From NCBI GenBank assembly GCA_001580565.1, contig LRBF01000024.1, positions 1 through 36,152 of the forward strand: a stretch of 36,152 nucleotides of DNA. The letters run 5' to 3'. The notes beneath the pieces were generated by a model. The model was not told the origin of the DNA. It searched no databases and saw only the letters and a program-made list of their open reading frames with translations. Below, in pieces: positions 16,906 through 25,519 of the stretch. The DNA is from Caballeronia megalochromosomata. GTDB taxonomy: Bacteria; Pseudomonadota; Gammaproteobacteria; Burkholderiales; Burkholderiaceae. Every line of letters starts with the position of its first letter. Within the stretch, counting starts at the first letter, position 1. The position numbers were made by a program, and so were the translations under genes.

Positions 16906-18387
16906 TCAATACGTGGCGTCAGAATCCAGCGGATAAACCGGCCGCCGCAAATGCTCGAACGCGAAGAGCCCGTAGTCGGAGCTCGTCACGCCGCGGCTGT
17001 CGCACTCGACCAGCCCGCCCGAGATCGGAACGAACACGGGCCGGCAATACATGCGCGACTTGAGGATCAGAAAGCGCGCGCCGCGAGGATCGATGCCGAC
17101 GCTTTCGAAGACGCCCAGATCCCAGGGCTCGTGCGTGCGCTCCGTCACGAGGATGCGCGCGGCCGGCGTCTCGATCACGGCCGCGCGGCCCATGTAAGCG
17201 CGCTGTCCCGTGTAGGTCGGGCCGCTGATGATGTACTCGCCATCGGTGAGCGCTCGCACGACGCCCGTCACTTCGAGCGGCGGCTTGCCGCGCGACGCCA
17301 CGCTCGCGAGCTTGTTGCCGATGCCGACCGTGATCGTCGCGCCCTCGCCTGCGGCGAAGAGTTTCGCCACGGCTTCGGGATCGCACAAAGGTCCGACGAC
17401 GATGCCATCGAGTCCTTGCTTCAATGCTTCTTCGAACGCGTCGGTCGTATCGCATGTTCCGCCCGACATGCAGTTGTCGCCGTGATCGAGCAGCAGCACG
17501 GGCTTGTCCGTCTCGCGTGCGAGCGCCGCGCCTTTGCTGATCGACTGCGTGAGCGGTGCGCTGCGATACACGAATTCTTCACGCTCGTCCCAGATCCGCC
17601 GCGCGATCCGGTCTGCAACGTCCTGCGCCTTCGCATGCTCGCCGTCCGCAACCACCACGACGCTGATGCAGGGCGCGGCAATATCCGCGAGCGAGAAGCC
17701 CGACAGCACCGACACGGCCAGCACGCCCTCCTCGCCTTCGGCAGCGCGAGCGGCATCGACGGCGCGTTTCATCGCGCCATCGGCGGTCGAGCTTCTCAGC
17801 GTATGCGTGAGCAACGGCGGCTGTGCCCACGCGATGACGGGCTTCGCCTTGCCATGAACGAGATCGAGCAAGAGCCGCGCCGCCTGCTCGCCGCTCTCGT
17901 ACATGTCGACGTGCGGATAGGTCTTGAAGCTGGTTATCACATCCGCGTTGTCGATCATCTTCTGCGTGACGTTCGCGTGCAGATCGAGTGACACGGCAAT
18001 CGGCGCATGAGGCAGCGCGCGCCGCACGCGTTCGAGCAGATCGCCTTCGCCGTCAGAGGAATTTTCGGCGACCATCGCGCCGTGCAGATCGAGCATCACC
18101 GCATCGCAACCTGCTGCGGCATCGACGATCGCCTGGCAGATCGCGTCATAAGCCGCAGCAGCCACACGCCCGCTCGGATTCGCCGATGCCGATATCGGCG
18201 TGACGATCTCCGCCTGCTCGCGCTTCGCGGCATCGATGAAGGCGGACATCGCCGTGCGCATGCCCGCATTCTCGCGATACGCGTCGTCTCCATAGCAAGG
18301 GCCTGCGCGCCCGAAGGCCTCGAGCGGCGTCGCGACCGGCGAAAAAGTATTGGTCTCGTGATTCATCCGCGCAATGAGAATCTTCAT
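16906..18387 (-). CDS. M81 family metallopeptidase, MlrC-like
   Basis: This 493-residue protein belongs to the MlrC/M81 family, whose founding member finishes the breakdown of the cyclic peptide microcystin. It begins with RMNHETNTFSP (His10-Glu11, presumed metal-binding). The family motifs DLHGAM, SLDLHANVT, FKTYPHVDM and DHGDNCMSGGTCDT carry further His/Asp/Cys residues. The C-terminal domain contains VGIGNK and GPTYTGQ. Its ATG overlaps the TGA of the M20 gene (ATGA at 18384-18387), so translation is coupled. It is the last gene of the uptake-hydrolase operon. Members outside microcystin degraders are common in proteobacteria and mostly uncharacterised; a peptide-like or ureido substrate is likely but unproven. 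Confidence 0.9.
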   Translation of the reverse strand: MKILIARMNHETNTFSPVATPLEAFGRAGPCYGDDAYRENAGMRTAMSAFIDAAKREQAEIVTPISASANPSGRVAAAAYDAICQAIVDAAAGCDAVMLDLHGAMVAENSSDGEGDLLERVRRALPHAPIAVSLDLHANVTQKMIDNADVITSFKTYPHVDMYESGEQAARLLLDLVHGKAKPVIAWAQPPLLTHTLRSSTADGAMKRAVDAARAAEGEEGVLAVSVLSGFSLADIAAPCISVVVVADGEHAKAQDVADRIARRIWDEREEFVYRSAPLTQSISKGAALARETDKPVLLLDHGDNCMSGGTCDTTDAFEEALKQGLDGIVVGPLCDPEAVAKLFAAGEGATITVGIGNKLASVASRGKPPLEVTGVVRALTDGEYIISGPTYTGQRAYMGRAAVIETPAARILVTERTHEPWDLGVFESVGIDPRGARFLILKSRMYCRPVFVPISGGLVECDSRGVTSSDYGLFAFEHLRRPVYPLDSDATY

Positions 18388-19655
18388 GCGGCTTCTCCTT
18401 CGACGCCGTCGGCGGATGCATTCGCCGCGCGCAGCATCACTTGCAGGAGCACGTTGCAACCGGCTTCGAGATGATCGGCGCGCGCATCCTCGATTTCATT
18501 GTGACTGATGCCGTCCTTGCACGGCACGAAGATCATCGCCGCCGGCGCCACACGCGCGAGATACACGGCGTCATGTCCCGCGCCGCTCACGACATCCATC
18601 GCGCTCAGGTCGAGCGCTTGCGCGCTCTCGCGCACTGATGCAACCAGCGATGCTTCGAACGGCTGCGGCGCGAAGTAGACGACTTCGTCTACCTTCACCG
18701 GCAAGCCCGCTTGCGCACACGCGTCGCGCAATGCGCGATCCATCGCGAGGAGCGCGGCATCGTCCGCGGCACGCAGATCGACGCTCAGCGTCACGCGCCC
18801 CGGAATCACGTTGCGCGAATTCGGATGCACGTTCACCCAGCCGACCGTGCCGCGTCCGTGCGGCGCGTGATCGAGCGCGATGCGATTGACCGCGCGAATC
18901 AGATCGGCGGCGGCGAGCAGCGCATCGCGGCGCAACTCCATGGGCGTCGGGCCCGCGTGCGCTTCCATGCCGTCGATCGTCACGTCGTACCAGCGTTGGC
19001 CGAGCGCGCCCTGTACGACGCCGATCACCGTTTCGTTCGCCTCCAGCACCGGACCCTGCTCGATATGCGCTTCGAAGTACGCGCCCACTTTATGTGCCGC
19101 AACGCGTTCGCCCGCATAATCGATAGACGCGAGCGCATCGCGCACCGACACGCCTTCGCGATCCACCTGCGCCAGCGCATGATCGAGCGTGAATGCGCCC
19201 GCGAACACGCCCGAGCCCATCATCACCGGCACGAAACGCGAGCCTTCCTCATTGGTCCATACGGCGACTTCGAGCGGCGCCTCCGTGCGCACGTTGTTGT
19301 CGTTCAGCGTGCGCAAGACTTCGAGGCCCGCCAGGACGCCGTAGTTGCCGTCGAACTTGCCGCCGGTCGGTTGCGTATCGATGTGGCTACCCGTCATCAC
19401 GGGCGGCAGATCGTCGCGCGTCCCCGCGCGGCGTGCAAAGATATTGCCGATCGCATCCACGCGCACCATGCAGCCGATTTCCTTCGCCCACGCGACGAAA
19501 AGATCGCGGCCCTGCTTGTCGAGTGAGGTAAGCGCAAGACGGCATACGCCGCCCTTCGGCGTCGCGCCGATGCGCGCGAGCTCCATCAGGCTGTTCCAGA
19601 GACGCGCACCGTCGATGCGCAAGCCGGCCAGCGCCGGCAGATCATGAGCTTGCAT
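18384..19655 (-). CDS. M20 family Zn-dependent hydrolase (N-carbamoyl-L-amino-acid hydrolase / allantoate amidohydrolase type)
   Basis: This 423-residue cytoplasmic hydrolase has the two-domain M20 layout. Metal ligands are His91 (GSHIDT), the bridging Asp102 (KFDGNYGVLAG), and Glu136-Glu137 (TNEEGSRF). HIEQGPVLE and GMEAHAGPTPM are signatures of the allantoate/ureidopropionate/N-carbamoyl-amino-acid hydrolase branch. The C-terminal SGAGHDAVYLA and KDGISHNEIE supply the final metal histidines and Arg/Asn substrate contacts. Such enzymes remove a carbamoyl group from N-carbamoyl amino acids or allantoate. It is coupled to the MlrC-like gene and lies 36 bases downstream of the Liv-type ATPase. 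No hydantoinase gene is present, so the N-carbamoyl or amide compound is probably imported as such. Confidence 0.9.
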   Translation of the reverse strand: MQAHDLPALAGLRIDGARLWNSLMELARIGATPKGGVCRLALTSLDKQGRDLFVAWAKEIGCMVRVDAIGNIFARRAGTRDDLPPVMTGSHIDTQPTGGKFDGNYGVLAGLEVLRTLNDNNVRTEAPLEVAVWTNEEGSRFVPVMMGSGVFAGAFTLDHALAQVDREGVSVRDALASIDYAGERVAAHKVGAYFEAHIEQGPVLEANETVIGVVQGALGQRWYDVTIDGMEAHAGPTPMELRRDALLAAADLIRAVNRIALDHAPHGRGTVGWVNVHPNSRNVIPGRVTLSVDLRAADDAALLAMDRALRDACAQAGLPVKVDEVVYFAPQPFEASLVASVRESAQALDLSAMDVVSGAGHDAVYLARVAPAAMIFVPCKDGISHNEIEDARADHLEAGCNVLLQVMLRAANASADGVEGEAA

Positions 19656-19691
19656 GCAGAGTTCCTGAGCTGAGTGTTGCTGATACGACCT

Positions 19692-20393
19692 TCAGACGAC
19701 GCCAACGCCGAGATAACGATCCTTGATCGATTCATCGGCGATGAATGCACCATTCGCGCCTTCGTACACGATGCGCCCCTGCTCGATGATGTAATGGCGA
19801 TCAGCGAGTTGCGTGCATACTTCGAGGTTCTGCTCGACGAGCAGAATCGCCACGCCCGCCTTGCGGATCAGCTTCAGTTGCGCGACGATTTCCTCGACGA
19901 TCACCGGCGCGAGTCCTTCCACCGGCTCGTCGAGCATCAGCAGGCGCGGATGATTCATCAGCGCGCGTCCGATCGCGAGCATTTGCTGTTCGCCGCCGGA
20001 AAGCTGTCCACCGCCGTTTGTGCGCCGCTCGTGCAAACGCGGAAAGATGCGATAGATATCCGCGAGCTGCCACGGCGAGTCCTTGCGCGCGCCGAGGCGC
20101 AAGTTCTCTTCCACCGATAACAGCCTGAAGACGCCACGATGCTCCGGCACGAAGCACACGCCGCGCGCAGCGATCTTGTGAGGCGGCAACTTCGCGAGTT
20201 CGGCGCCCTTGAATTTCACGCTGCCCTGCTGCGGTGTCACGACGCCCGCGATGCTCTTGAGCGTCGTCGATTTGCCCGCGCCATTGCGCCCGAGCAGCGT
20301 GACGGTTTCGCCCTCGCCAATCTTTAGCGACACGCCTTGCAGTATATGGCTCTTGCCGTAATAGCCGTGGATGTTATCGACATCGAGCATCAT
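19692..20393 (-). CDS. Liv-type ABC transporter ATP-binding protein (LivF family)
   Basis: This 233-residue ATPase of the branched-chain amino acid type has Walker A GRNGAGKST at residues 35-43, the signature LSGGEQQMLAIGRA and Walker B LMLDEPVEGLAP, the last being typical of LivF. The start ATG at 20393 overlaps the TGA of the LivG-type gene (ATGA), indicating coupled synthesis of the two ATPases. Together with the two permeases and the binding protein it forms a complete importer. The associated hydrolases argue that the cargo is an amide or N-substituted amino acid rather than leucine. Confidence 0.93.
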   Translation of the reverse strand: MMLDVDNIHGYYGKSHILQGVSLKIGEGETVTLLGRNGAGKSTTLKSIAGVVTPQQGSVKFKGAELAKLPPHKIAARGVCFVPEHRGVFRLLSVEENLRLGARKDSPWQLADIYRIFPRLHERRTNGGGQLSGGEQQMLAIGRALMNHPRLLMLDEPVEGLAPVIVEEIVAQLKLIRKAGVAILLVEQNLEVCTQLADRHYIIEQGRIVYEGANGAFIADESIKDRYLGVGVV

Positions 20394-21157
20394 GCTCGGC
20401 CTCCGGTGATCATGTTGCCGAGATAGGCGCTGCGCACGCGCTCGTCGCCGCGAATATCGGCGGGCTTGCCTTCGACGAGCACGCGGCCTTGCTGCATCAC
20501 CGTGATCGTGTCGGAGATGTCCATCACGATATCCATGTTGTGCTCGATCAGAACGACCGTATAGTCGTCGCGCAGACTGCGGATCAGATGCTTCATGTCG
20601 TCGAGATCGTCGATGCCCATCCCCGACGTCGGCTCGTCGAGAAAGATCGCCTTGGGCCGCGCCGCGAGCGCCATGCCCACTTCCAGACGCCGCTGCTGGC
20701 CGTGCGACAACGCGCCCGCCTGCGTCGAAGCAAAGCGTTGCAGCGCGAGACGCTCCAGAATGACATCGACGGTATCGCGATGTTCGAGCGCGCCACGCGG
20801 CGGCGTCCATGCGTCGAGCGCGCGCTTCGAGTCCACGCCCTGCGCGGCGAGCCGCAGATTCTCGCGCACCGGGAGATTCGTGAAGAGGCTCGTCACCTGA
20901 AACGACCGCGCAATGCCGCGCTTCACGCGCCGATGATCCGGCTCGTGCGTCACATCGTGACCATCGAACACGATATTGCCCGCGGTGATCGGCACCGTGC
21001 CCGTCAGCACATGAAAGAGCGTGGTCTTGCCCGCGCCGTTCGGGCCGATGACGGAATGCACCGTGTTCCTTGCGATGCGCAGATGCACATCGGTGAGCGC
21101 CGCGAACTTGCCATAGCGTTTCACGACGCCCTTCGCTTCCAGTATCGACACGCTCAT
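20390..21157 (-). CDS. Liv-type ABC transporter ATP-binding protein (LivG family)
   Basis: This 255-residue ATPase has Walker A GPNGAGKTT at residues 38-46, the signature LSHGQQRRLEVGMA and Walker B AIFLDEPTSGM. The C-terminal extension after LVEGKPADIRGDERVRSAYLG is the LivG-type tail. ATG at 21157 overlaps the stop of the LivM-type permease gene by four bases. It pairs with the LivF-type ATPase encoded immediately downstream. Confidence 0.93.
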   Translation of the reverse strand: MSVSILEAKGVVKRYGKFAALTDVHLRIARNTVHSVIGPNGAGKTTLFHVLTGTVPITAGNIVFDGHDVTHEPDHRRVKRGIARSFQVTSLFTNLPVRENLRLAAQGVDSKRALDAWTPPRGALEHRDTVDVILERLALQRFASTQAGALSHGQQRRLEVGMALAARPKAIFLDEPTSGMGIDDLDDMKHLIRSLRDDYTVVLIEHNMDIVMDISDTITVMQQGRVLVEGKPADIRGDERVRSAYLGNMITGGRA

Positions 21158-22176
21158 GCCGGCTCTCCCCGATCGCGCTTCACCATGCGCCAGATGCGTT
21201 CTCCCAGTCCCCACAAACCGCGCTGCATGAAGAGGCTCACCGCGATCAGCACGAGACCGAGCAACAGCAGCCAGCGCGGCCAGAGCGTCGACAGCCAGTC
21301 GGCGAAAAGCACGTAGAACGCCGCGCCGAGCACGGAGGAAAAGAGATTGCTCGTGCCGCCGATCACGGTCATCACGAGAATCATCTCGCTCGTGTGATAG
21401 TCGATGTTCGACAGCGGCGCGATGCCCGTCATCATCGCGTGCAGCGCGCCGGCCAGGCCCGTGACCGCGCCCGACACCACGAACGCCACGAGCTTGAAGC
21501 GCCTGACGTCATAGCCCACGGCGGCCGCGCGCGCTTCGTTGTCGCGAATCGCGAGCAGTGTGCGGCCGAAGACCGAATGCGACACGCGCAACATCAGCCA
21601 GAACGCGATCAGGAACAGCACGGCGACGAATGCGTAGTACTGCCACGGCGATGCGATCGATACGAGCGGTTGCCCGAAGATCGACAAGGCAGGACGCGGA
21701 ATATCGAGCAGGCCATTGTCGCCGCCGGTGAGATCGGGCGTGGTGTATGCGAGAAAGTAGAACATCTGCCCGAATGCCAGCGTGAGCATCACGAAGTACG
21801 CGCCGCGCTGACGAATCGAGAACCATCCGACGATGGCCGCGGCGATCGCACCCACGACGATCGCACCGAGCAGGGCAGCCGGCACCTGCAGCCCTGACTT
21901 CGTGAGGATCAGGCCCGCGCTATAGCTTCCCAGGCCGAAGAAGATACCTTGCCCGAAGGACAGCAGGCCCGTATGTCCGAGCAGCAGATTGCATCCGAGT
22001 GCGGCGAGCGCATACACGAGCACTTCGGTGGCGAGCGATCCCGAGCGCATTGTCATCGGCAGCACGCAGACCACGACGGCCGCGAGCAACAGGAAGCGAT
22101 AACGATGCAGCGAATGCCTGAGGGATCGTTGCGGCACGCTTACGTCCAGTGTCTTCGAATCCAGTTTGGCGTTCAT
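21154..22176 (-). CDS. Liv-type ABC transporter permease (LivM family)
   Basis: This 340-residue permease has roughly nine to ten hydrophobic segments and the LivM signature region NLLLGHTGLLSFGQGIFFGLGSY-like near residues 67-90 (LLGHTGLLSFGQG visible). The EAA-like cytoplasmic loop TLLAIRDNEARAAAVGYD contacts the ATPase. ATG at 22176 follows GGAGG with good spacing, and longer readings overlap the LivH gene. Its start overlaps the LivH stop by four bases. It forms a heterodimer with the LivH-type permease. Confidence 0.92.
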   Translation of the reverse strand: MNAKLDSKTLDVSVPQRSLRHSLHRYRFLLLAAVVVCVLPMTMRSGSLATEVLVYALAALGCNLLLGHTGLLSFGQGIFFGLGSYSAGLILTKSGLQVPAALLGAIVVGAIAAAIVGWFSIRQRGAYFVMLTLAFGQMFYFLAYTTPDLTGGDNGLLDIPRPALSIFGQPLVSIASPWQYYAFVAVLFLIAFWLMLRVSHSVFGRTLLAIRDNEARAAAVGYDVRRFKLVAFVVSGAVTGLAGALHAMMTGIAPLSNIDYHTSEMILVMTVIGGTSNLFSSVLGAAFYVLFADWLSTLWPRWLLLLGLVLIAVSLFMQRGLWGLGERIWRMVKRDRGEPA

Positions 22177-23033
22177 GCGGTCCTCCCGAGCAATCCATTC
22201 GGACGCAGCAGCAACACCGCAGCCATCGCGACATAGATCATGAGACGCGCGCCTTCCGGCCATAACGTGCTCATCACGCTTTGCACGATGCCGACCAGCA
22301 ATCCGCCGACGAGCGCACCGAGAAAGTTCCCCATGCCGCCCACCACGACGACGACAAACGCGACGCCGAGCGCTTCGATGCCCATGAACGGATCGACGCC
22401 GCGTATCGGCGCGGCGAGCACGCCCGCCAGCGCCGCCGTGCCCGCGCCGAGCGCGAACACGAGACTGAAGATGCGCGTCACGTTGATGCCGAGCAGCGAC
22501 ACCATCTCGCTCGATTCACTGCCCGCTCGCACTGCGCTGCCTAGGCGCGTGCCTTCGAGAACCCACCATAGAACGCCCGCCAGCACGGCCGTGAACGCGA
22601 TCACGAAGAGGCGGTACTTCGGGTAGATGAAGCTGCCCCACATCACCACGCCGTTCAGGATGTCGGGCACGGCCACGTTATCGCCGAGCGGCCCCCACAC
22701 GATGATCGCGCATTCCTGTATTACGAGAGCGAGACCGACGGTCGCGAGAATATGGAACTCATGCTGCTGTGCATAGACATGCCGCAGCACGAGCTTCTCG
22801 ACGATCCACGCGCACGCGCCAACGACGATGGGCACGACGACGAGCGCGGCCCAAAAGCTCATCGACCACTGCATCGCCTGGTAGCAGAAGTACGCGCCCA
22901 GAAGATAAAAAGCACCGTGCGCGAAGTTCACGAAGCGCAGCAGCCCGAACACGATCGACAAGCCGACCGCGAGCAGAAAATACAACATGCCCACGCCGAT
23001 GCCGTTCACGACCTGCAACAGATAAACGTTCAT
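22173..23033 (-). CDS. Liv-type ABC transporter permease (LivH family)
   Basis: This 286-residue permease has about eight transmembrane segments. The N-terminal VVNGIGVGMLYFLLAVGLS and LRFVNFAHGAFYLLGAY are the standard LivH opening, and GSAVRAGSESSEMVSLLGIN is the coupling loop. It is the second gene of the operon, 84 bases after the binding-protein stop. A hairpin sits in that gap. Confidence 0.92.
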   Translation of the reverse strand: MNVYLLQVVNGIGVGMLYFLLAVGLSIVFGLLRFVNFAHGAFYLLGAYFCYQAMQWSMSFWAALVVVPIVVGACAWIVEKLVLRHVYAQQHEFHILATVGLALVIQECAIIVWGPLGDNVAVPDILNGVVMWGSFIYPKYRLFVIAFTAVLAGVLWWVLEGTRLGSAVRAGSESSEMVSLLGINVTRIFSLVFALGAGTAALAGVLAAPIRGVDPFMGIEALGVAFVVVVVGGMGNFLGALVGGLLVGIVQSVMSTLWPEGARLMIYVAMAAVLLLRPNGLLGRTA

Positions 23034-23057
23034 GGCCTTGCATCAGAAAGGTGGCGG

Positions 23058-23086
23058 CGCGAATGCAGGTCTCGCCCGCATTCGCG
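23058..23086 (-). other. 9 bp perfect hairpin between binding-protein and permease genes
   Basis: CGCGAATGC (23058-23066) pairs perfectly with GCATTCGCG (23078-23086) across an 11-base loop. It has no T-run. Its position between the gene for the abundant periplasmic binding protein and the permease genes suggests an mRNA-stabilising or partial-termination element that lowers expression of the distal genes. Confidence 0.55.
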
Positions 23087-23117
23087 TGAGAACGACGTAC
23101 GTCAGTACATCACGCGA

Positions 23118-24326
23118 TCAGGCGAGCTTGCACTGCGTCTTGTCGAGCGGCAGGAACGACTGACCCGAACTCACGATGTCGGCGTAATCGTCCTTGTCTT
23201 TCATCTTGCTCTTGGGTTTGCCCTTCAGCAGATAGTAGTTCTTCAATACCTGATGATCGCCCGCGCGAATTTCTTCGGGACCGGTCAGGCCCGCGTACTT
23301 CATGCCTTCGAGCGCGGCGATGACCTTCTTGGGATCGGCGGTGCCCGCCTTCACGATGCCGTCGAGCAAGATCTTCGTGCAGATATACGATCCGGCGAGG
23401 CTGTAGTTCGGGTTCGACTTATAAGCCACGCTCACACGCTTGACGAGATCGTGATTGAGCGGCGTGTCGATCGCATGCCAGTACTGCGCGCCGAAATACA
23501 CGCCCTCGCAGATATCCGGCCCGAGCGCTTCGAATTGCTCCAGACCCGACGCCCACGCCATCAGGATCGTGCAGTTGTTCTTCATGCCGAAGCTCACCGC
23601 CTGGCGCAACGTGTCCGACGACTGCGAGCCGAAGTTGAGAATGAGAAGAACGTCGGGCTTGGCCGCGACCGCATTGGTCAGATAGCCGCTGAATTCCTTT
23701 TCATTGAGCGAGTGATAGCTATTGCCCACATGCTCGATGCCCTTCTCCTTGAAGATGTTCTTCGCCGCGGACAGGAGGCCATCGCCGAACACGTATTGCG
23801 GCGTGATCGTGTACCAGCGTTTCGCCTTGGGCATCGACTGGATCAGCGGCCGCACTGTCTGTTCGATGGCGCCGAAAGTCGGCACCGACCAGCGGAACGT
23901 GGCGCTGTTGCAGTCCTTGCCGGTGAGTTCATCCGCGCCTGCCGTCGTGATGAAAATGCCGTCCGCCTTTTCGGCTTCCTTGCCCATCGCGAGCGCTTCC
24001 GAAGACAGAATGCCGCCCGCGAAATAGCGCGCGTTCTTCTGCTGCGCGATTTCCTGCACGCGCCGCACGGCCGTTGCGGGTTTTCCCTCAGTATCGAGCG
24101 TCGTGTAGGCAAGCGGCTGGCCGAGCACCTTGCCGTATTGATCGATCGCGAGTTTCATGCCGAGATCGGCGTACTTGCCGTTGGCCGCGAACGGACCGGA
24201 CATCGGCACCGGGCACGCGAACTGGATCGGCGAGCCCTGCGCGAAGGCGCTTCTTGCGACGAGCGCTTCGAACGATCCCGGAATGGCCGACAGCGCGGCC
24301 AGCTTCAACATGTTTCGGCGATTCAA
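23118..24326 (-). CDS. Liv-type ABC transporter substrate-binding protein
   Basis: This 402-residue periplasmic binding protein (type I fold, LivJ/UrtA-like) begins with an NRRNMLKLAALSAI signal that has a twin-arginine look and ends near ARSAFAQG. The mature part starts with IQFACPVPMSGPFAANG, the typical ligand-domain opening. The start codon is TTG at 24326: AAGGAG lies 8 bases upstream, whereas the next ATG is 17 bases further on and would delete the twin arginines. It is the first gene of the uptake-hydrolase operon and binds the unknown cargo. Confidence 0.9.
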   Translation of the reverse strand: MNRRNMLKLAALSAIPGSFEALVARSAFAQGSPIQFACPVPMSGPFAANGKYADLGMKLAIDQYGKVLGQPLAYTTLDTEGKPATAVRRVQEIAQQKNARYFAGGILSSEALAMGKEAEKADGIFITTAGADELTGKDCNSATFRWSVPTFGAIEQTVRPLIQSMPKAKRWYTITPQYVFGDGLLSAAKNIFKEKGIEHVGNSYHSLNEKEFSGYLTNAVAAKPDVLLILNFGSQSSDTLRQAVSFGMKNNCTILMAWASGLEQFEALGPDICEGVYFGAQYWHAIDTPLNHDLVKRVSVAYKSNPNYSLAGSYICTKILLDGIVKAGTADPKKVIAALEGMKYAGLTGPEEIRAGDHQVLKNYYLLKGKPKSKMKDKDDYADIVSSGQSFLPLDKTQCKLA

Positions 24327-24400
24327 AATTGACGCTCCTTGAGAAGATGATCCGCGCAGCCGCCCCGCATTATTGTTGTGGTAGGTTCAAGCCTCGCCCC

Positions 24401-24467
24401 GGTTCATCCTATTTATCATGATAAATAGAATGAACCTGATGCTAGGAACAATAAATTCGCGTGTCAA
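24401..24467 (-). promoter_or_regulatory. uptake-hydrolase operon promoter with 36 bp operator palindrome
   Basis: On the minus strand TTGACA (24467-24462) and TAGCAT (24444-24439), spaced 17 bases apart, form a strong sigma-70 promoter. Start of transcription is expected near 24432. Bases 24401-24436 form a 36 bp palindrome in which 17 of 18 pairs match; its centre is ATCATGAT. The palindrome covers the predicted start point, an ideal repressor site. The divergent GntR/FCD regulator at 24499 is the probable binder. Confidence 0.8.
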
Positions 24468-24498
24468 TAAGGCAAAATTCCAAGTCTGAGGAGCGGCC

Positions 24499-25377
24499 GT
24501 GTGCGCGCGTATGAAGCAGACAAAGACAGGGAGCATCGACATGGTGATGGAGCGTGCAAAACGCGCGGGCGCCGCAATCGAGATCGCGCAGCAGCCGATC
24601 AAGCAGCCCAAGCGCGCCGACCTGGTCGCGGAGGAGATCAAACGGCTGATCACGGAAAAGAACCTCAAGCCCGGCGACAAGCTGCCGCGCGAGGTCGAAT
24701 TGCAGCAGCTCTTCTCCGTGAGCAAGAGCACGACGCGCGAGGCGCTCAAGTCGCTCGAAGTGCAAGGGCTCATCAAGGTGACGACAGGACCTTCGGGCGG
24801 CGGCACGATCGTCGAGGTCCCGCTCGATCGCACCCTGCAATTGCTGCAGAACTATCTGTTCTTCAAGGACGTGACCATTGACGACATCTATACGGTGCGT
24901 CAGCTCCTCGAACCCGAACTGGCAGCAGGCGCGGTGCCGCATCTCACCGACGAGGATTTCGCGGCGCTGGAAACGAACATCGCATGTTGCGACGAACCCG
25001 CTTCGAAGCATGCGAATCGCGACATCGTGCGGCAACGACAGGAAGACGTGAACTTCCACGACATTCTCGCCGCGGCGAATCCCAATCCCTTCTTGCGCTT
25101 CACATGCGAGCTCATCAACGAGATGATCCGGCAGCTCATCGAATTCAGGAACGACACGCCGCCCGCCGAGCATGAACGCTTCGGCCGCGCGAATGTGAAG
25201 ATCCACAAGGCGATCACGGAAGCCGCGCGCGCACGGGACGCGGACAAGGTGCGCGAACTGATGGTGATCCACATGACGGAGGCGCCGCGCTATGTGAAAC
25301 GCATGAAGGGCAAGTTGCGGGGACGGCTCATTCTCGACTCGGAGATTCGCAAGCGCATGAGTGCGCGAGGCGGCTGA
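24499..25377 (+). CDS. GntR-family regulator with FCD domain, likely represses the uptake-hydrolase operon
   Basis: This 292-residue regulator carries a winged helix-turn-helix at about residues 38-105 (LPREVELQQLFSVSKSTTRE is the recognition part) and an FCD ligand-binding domain with metal-type histidines (NFHDILAAAN, KIHKAITEAA). GTG at 24499 is five bases after GAGGAG and is preferred; an ATG at 24511 would be 17 bases away. The gene is divergent from the binding-protein gene with a 36 bp palindrome in between. It probably senses the imported compound or a hydrolysis product. Confidence 0.9.
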   Translation: MCARMKQTKTGSIDMVMERAKRAGAAIEIAQQPIKQPKRADLVAEEIKRLITEKNLKPGDKLPREVELQQLFSVSKSTTREALKSLEVQGLIKVTTGPSGGGTIVEVPLDRTLQLLQNYLFFKDVTIDDIYTVRQLLEPELAAGAVPHLTDEDFAALETNIACCDEPASKHANRDIVRQRQEDVNFHDILAAANPNPFLRFTCELINEMIRQLIEFRNDTPPAEHERFGRANVKIHKAITEAARARDADKVRELMVIHMTEAPRYVKRMKGKLRGRLILDSEIRKRMSARGG

Positions 25378-25519
25378 CTCGCAAACGCCCGTGCGAAACT
25401 GCTTCGCCGCGACCGACTACAATCGGTGTGCGAATACGCGCAACGCTATTCAAGCGTGGTCGCGCCGCACATCATGTCCCGCCGGATGGTGCGGACACGG
25501 CGTCACGCGGAGAATCTGA

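Noticed and set aside
22752..24332. 526-residue plus-strand open frame opposite the Liv-type permease and binding-protein genes
   Set aside because: Antisense shadow with charged, repetitive composition and no ribosome-binding site; the minus-strand genes are secure.
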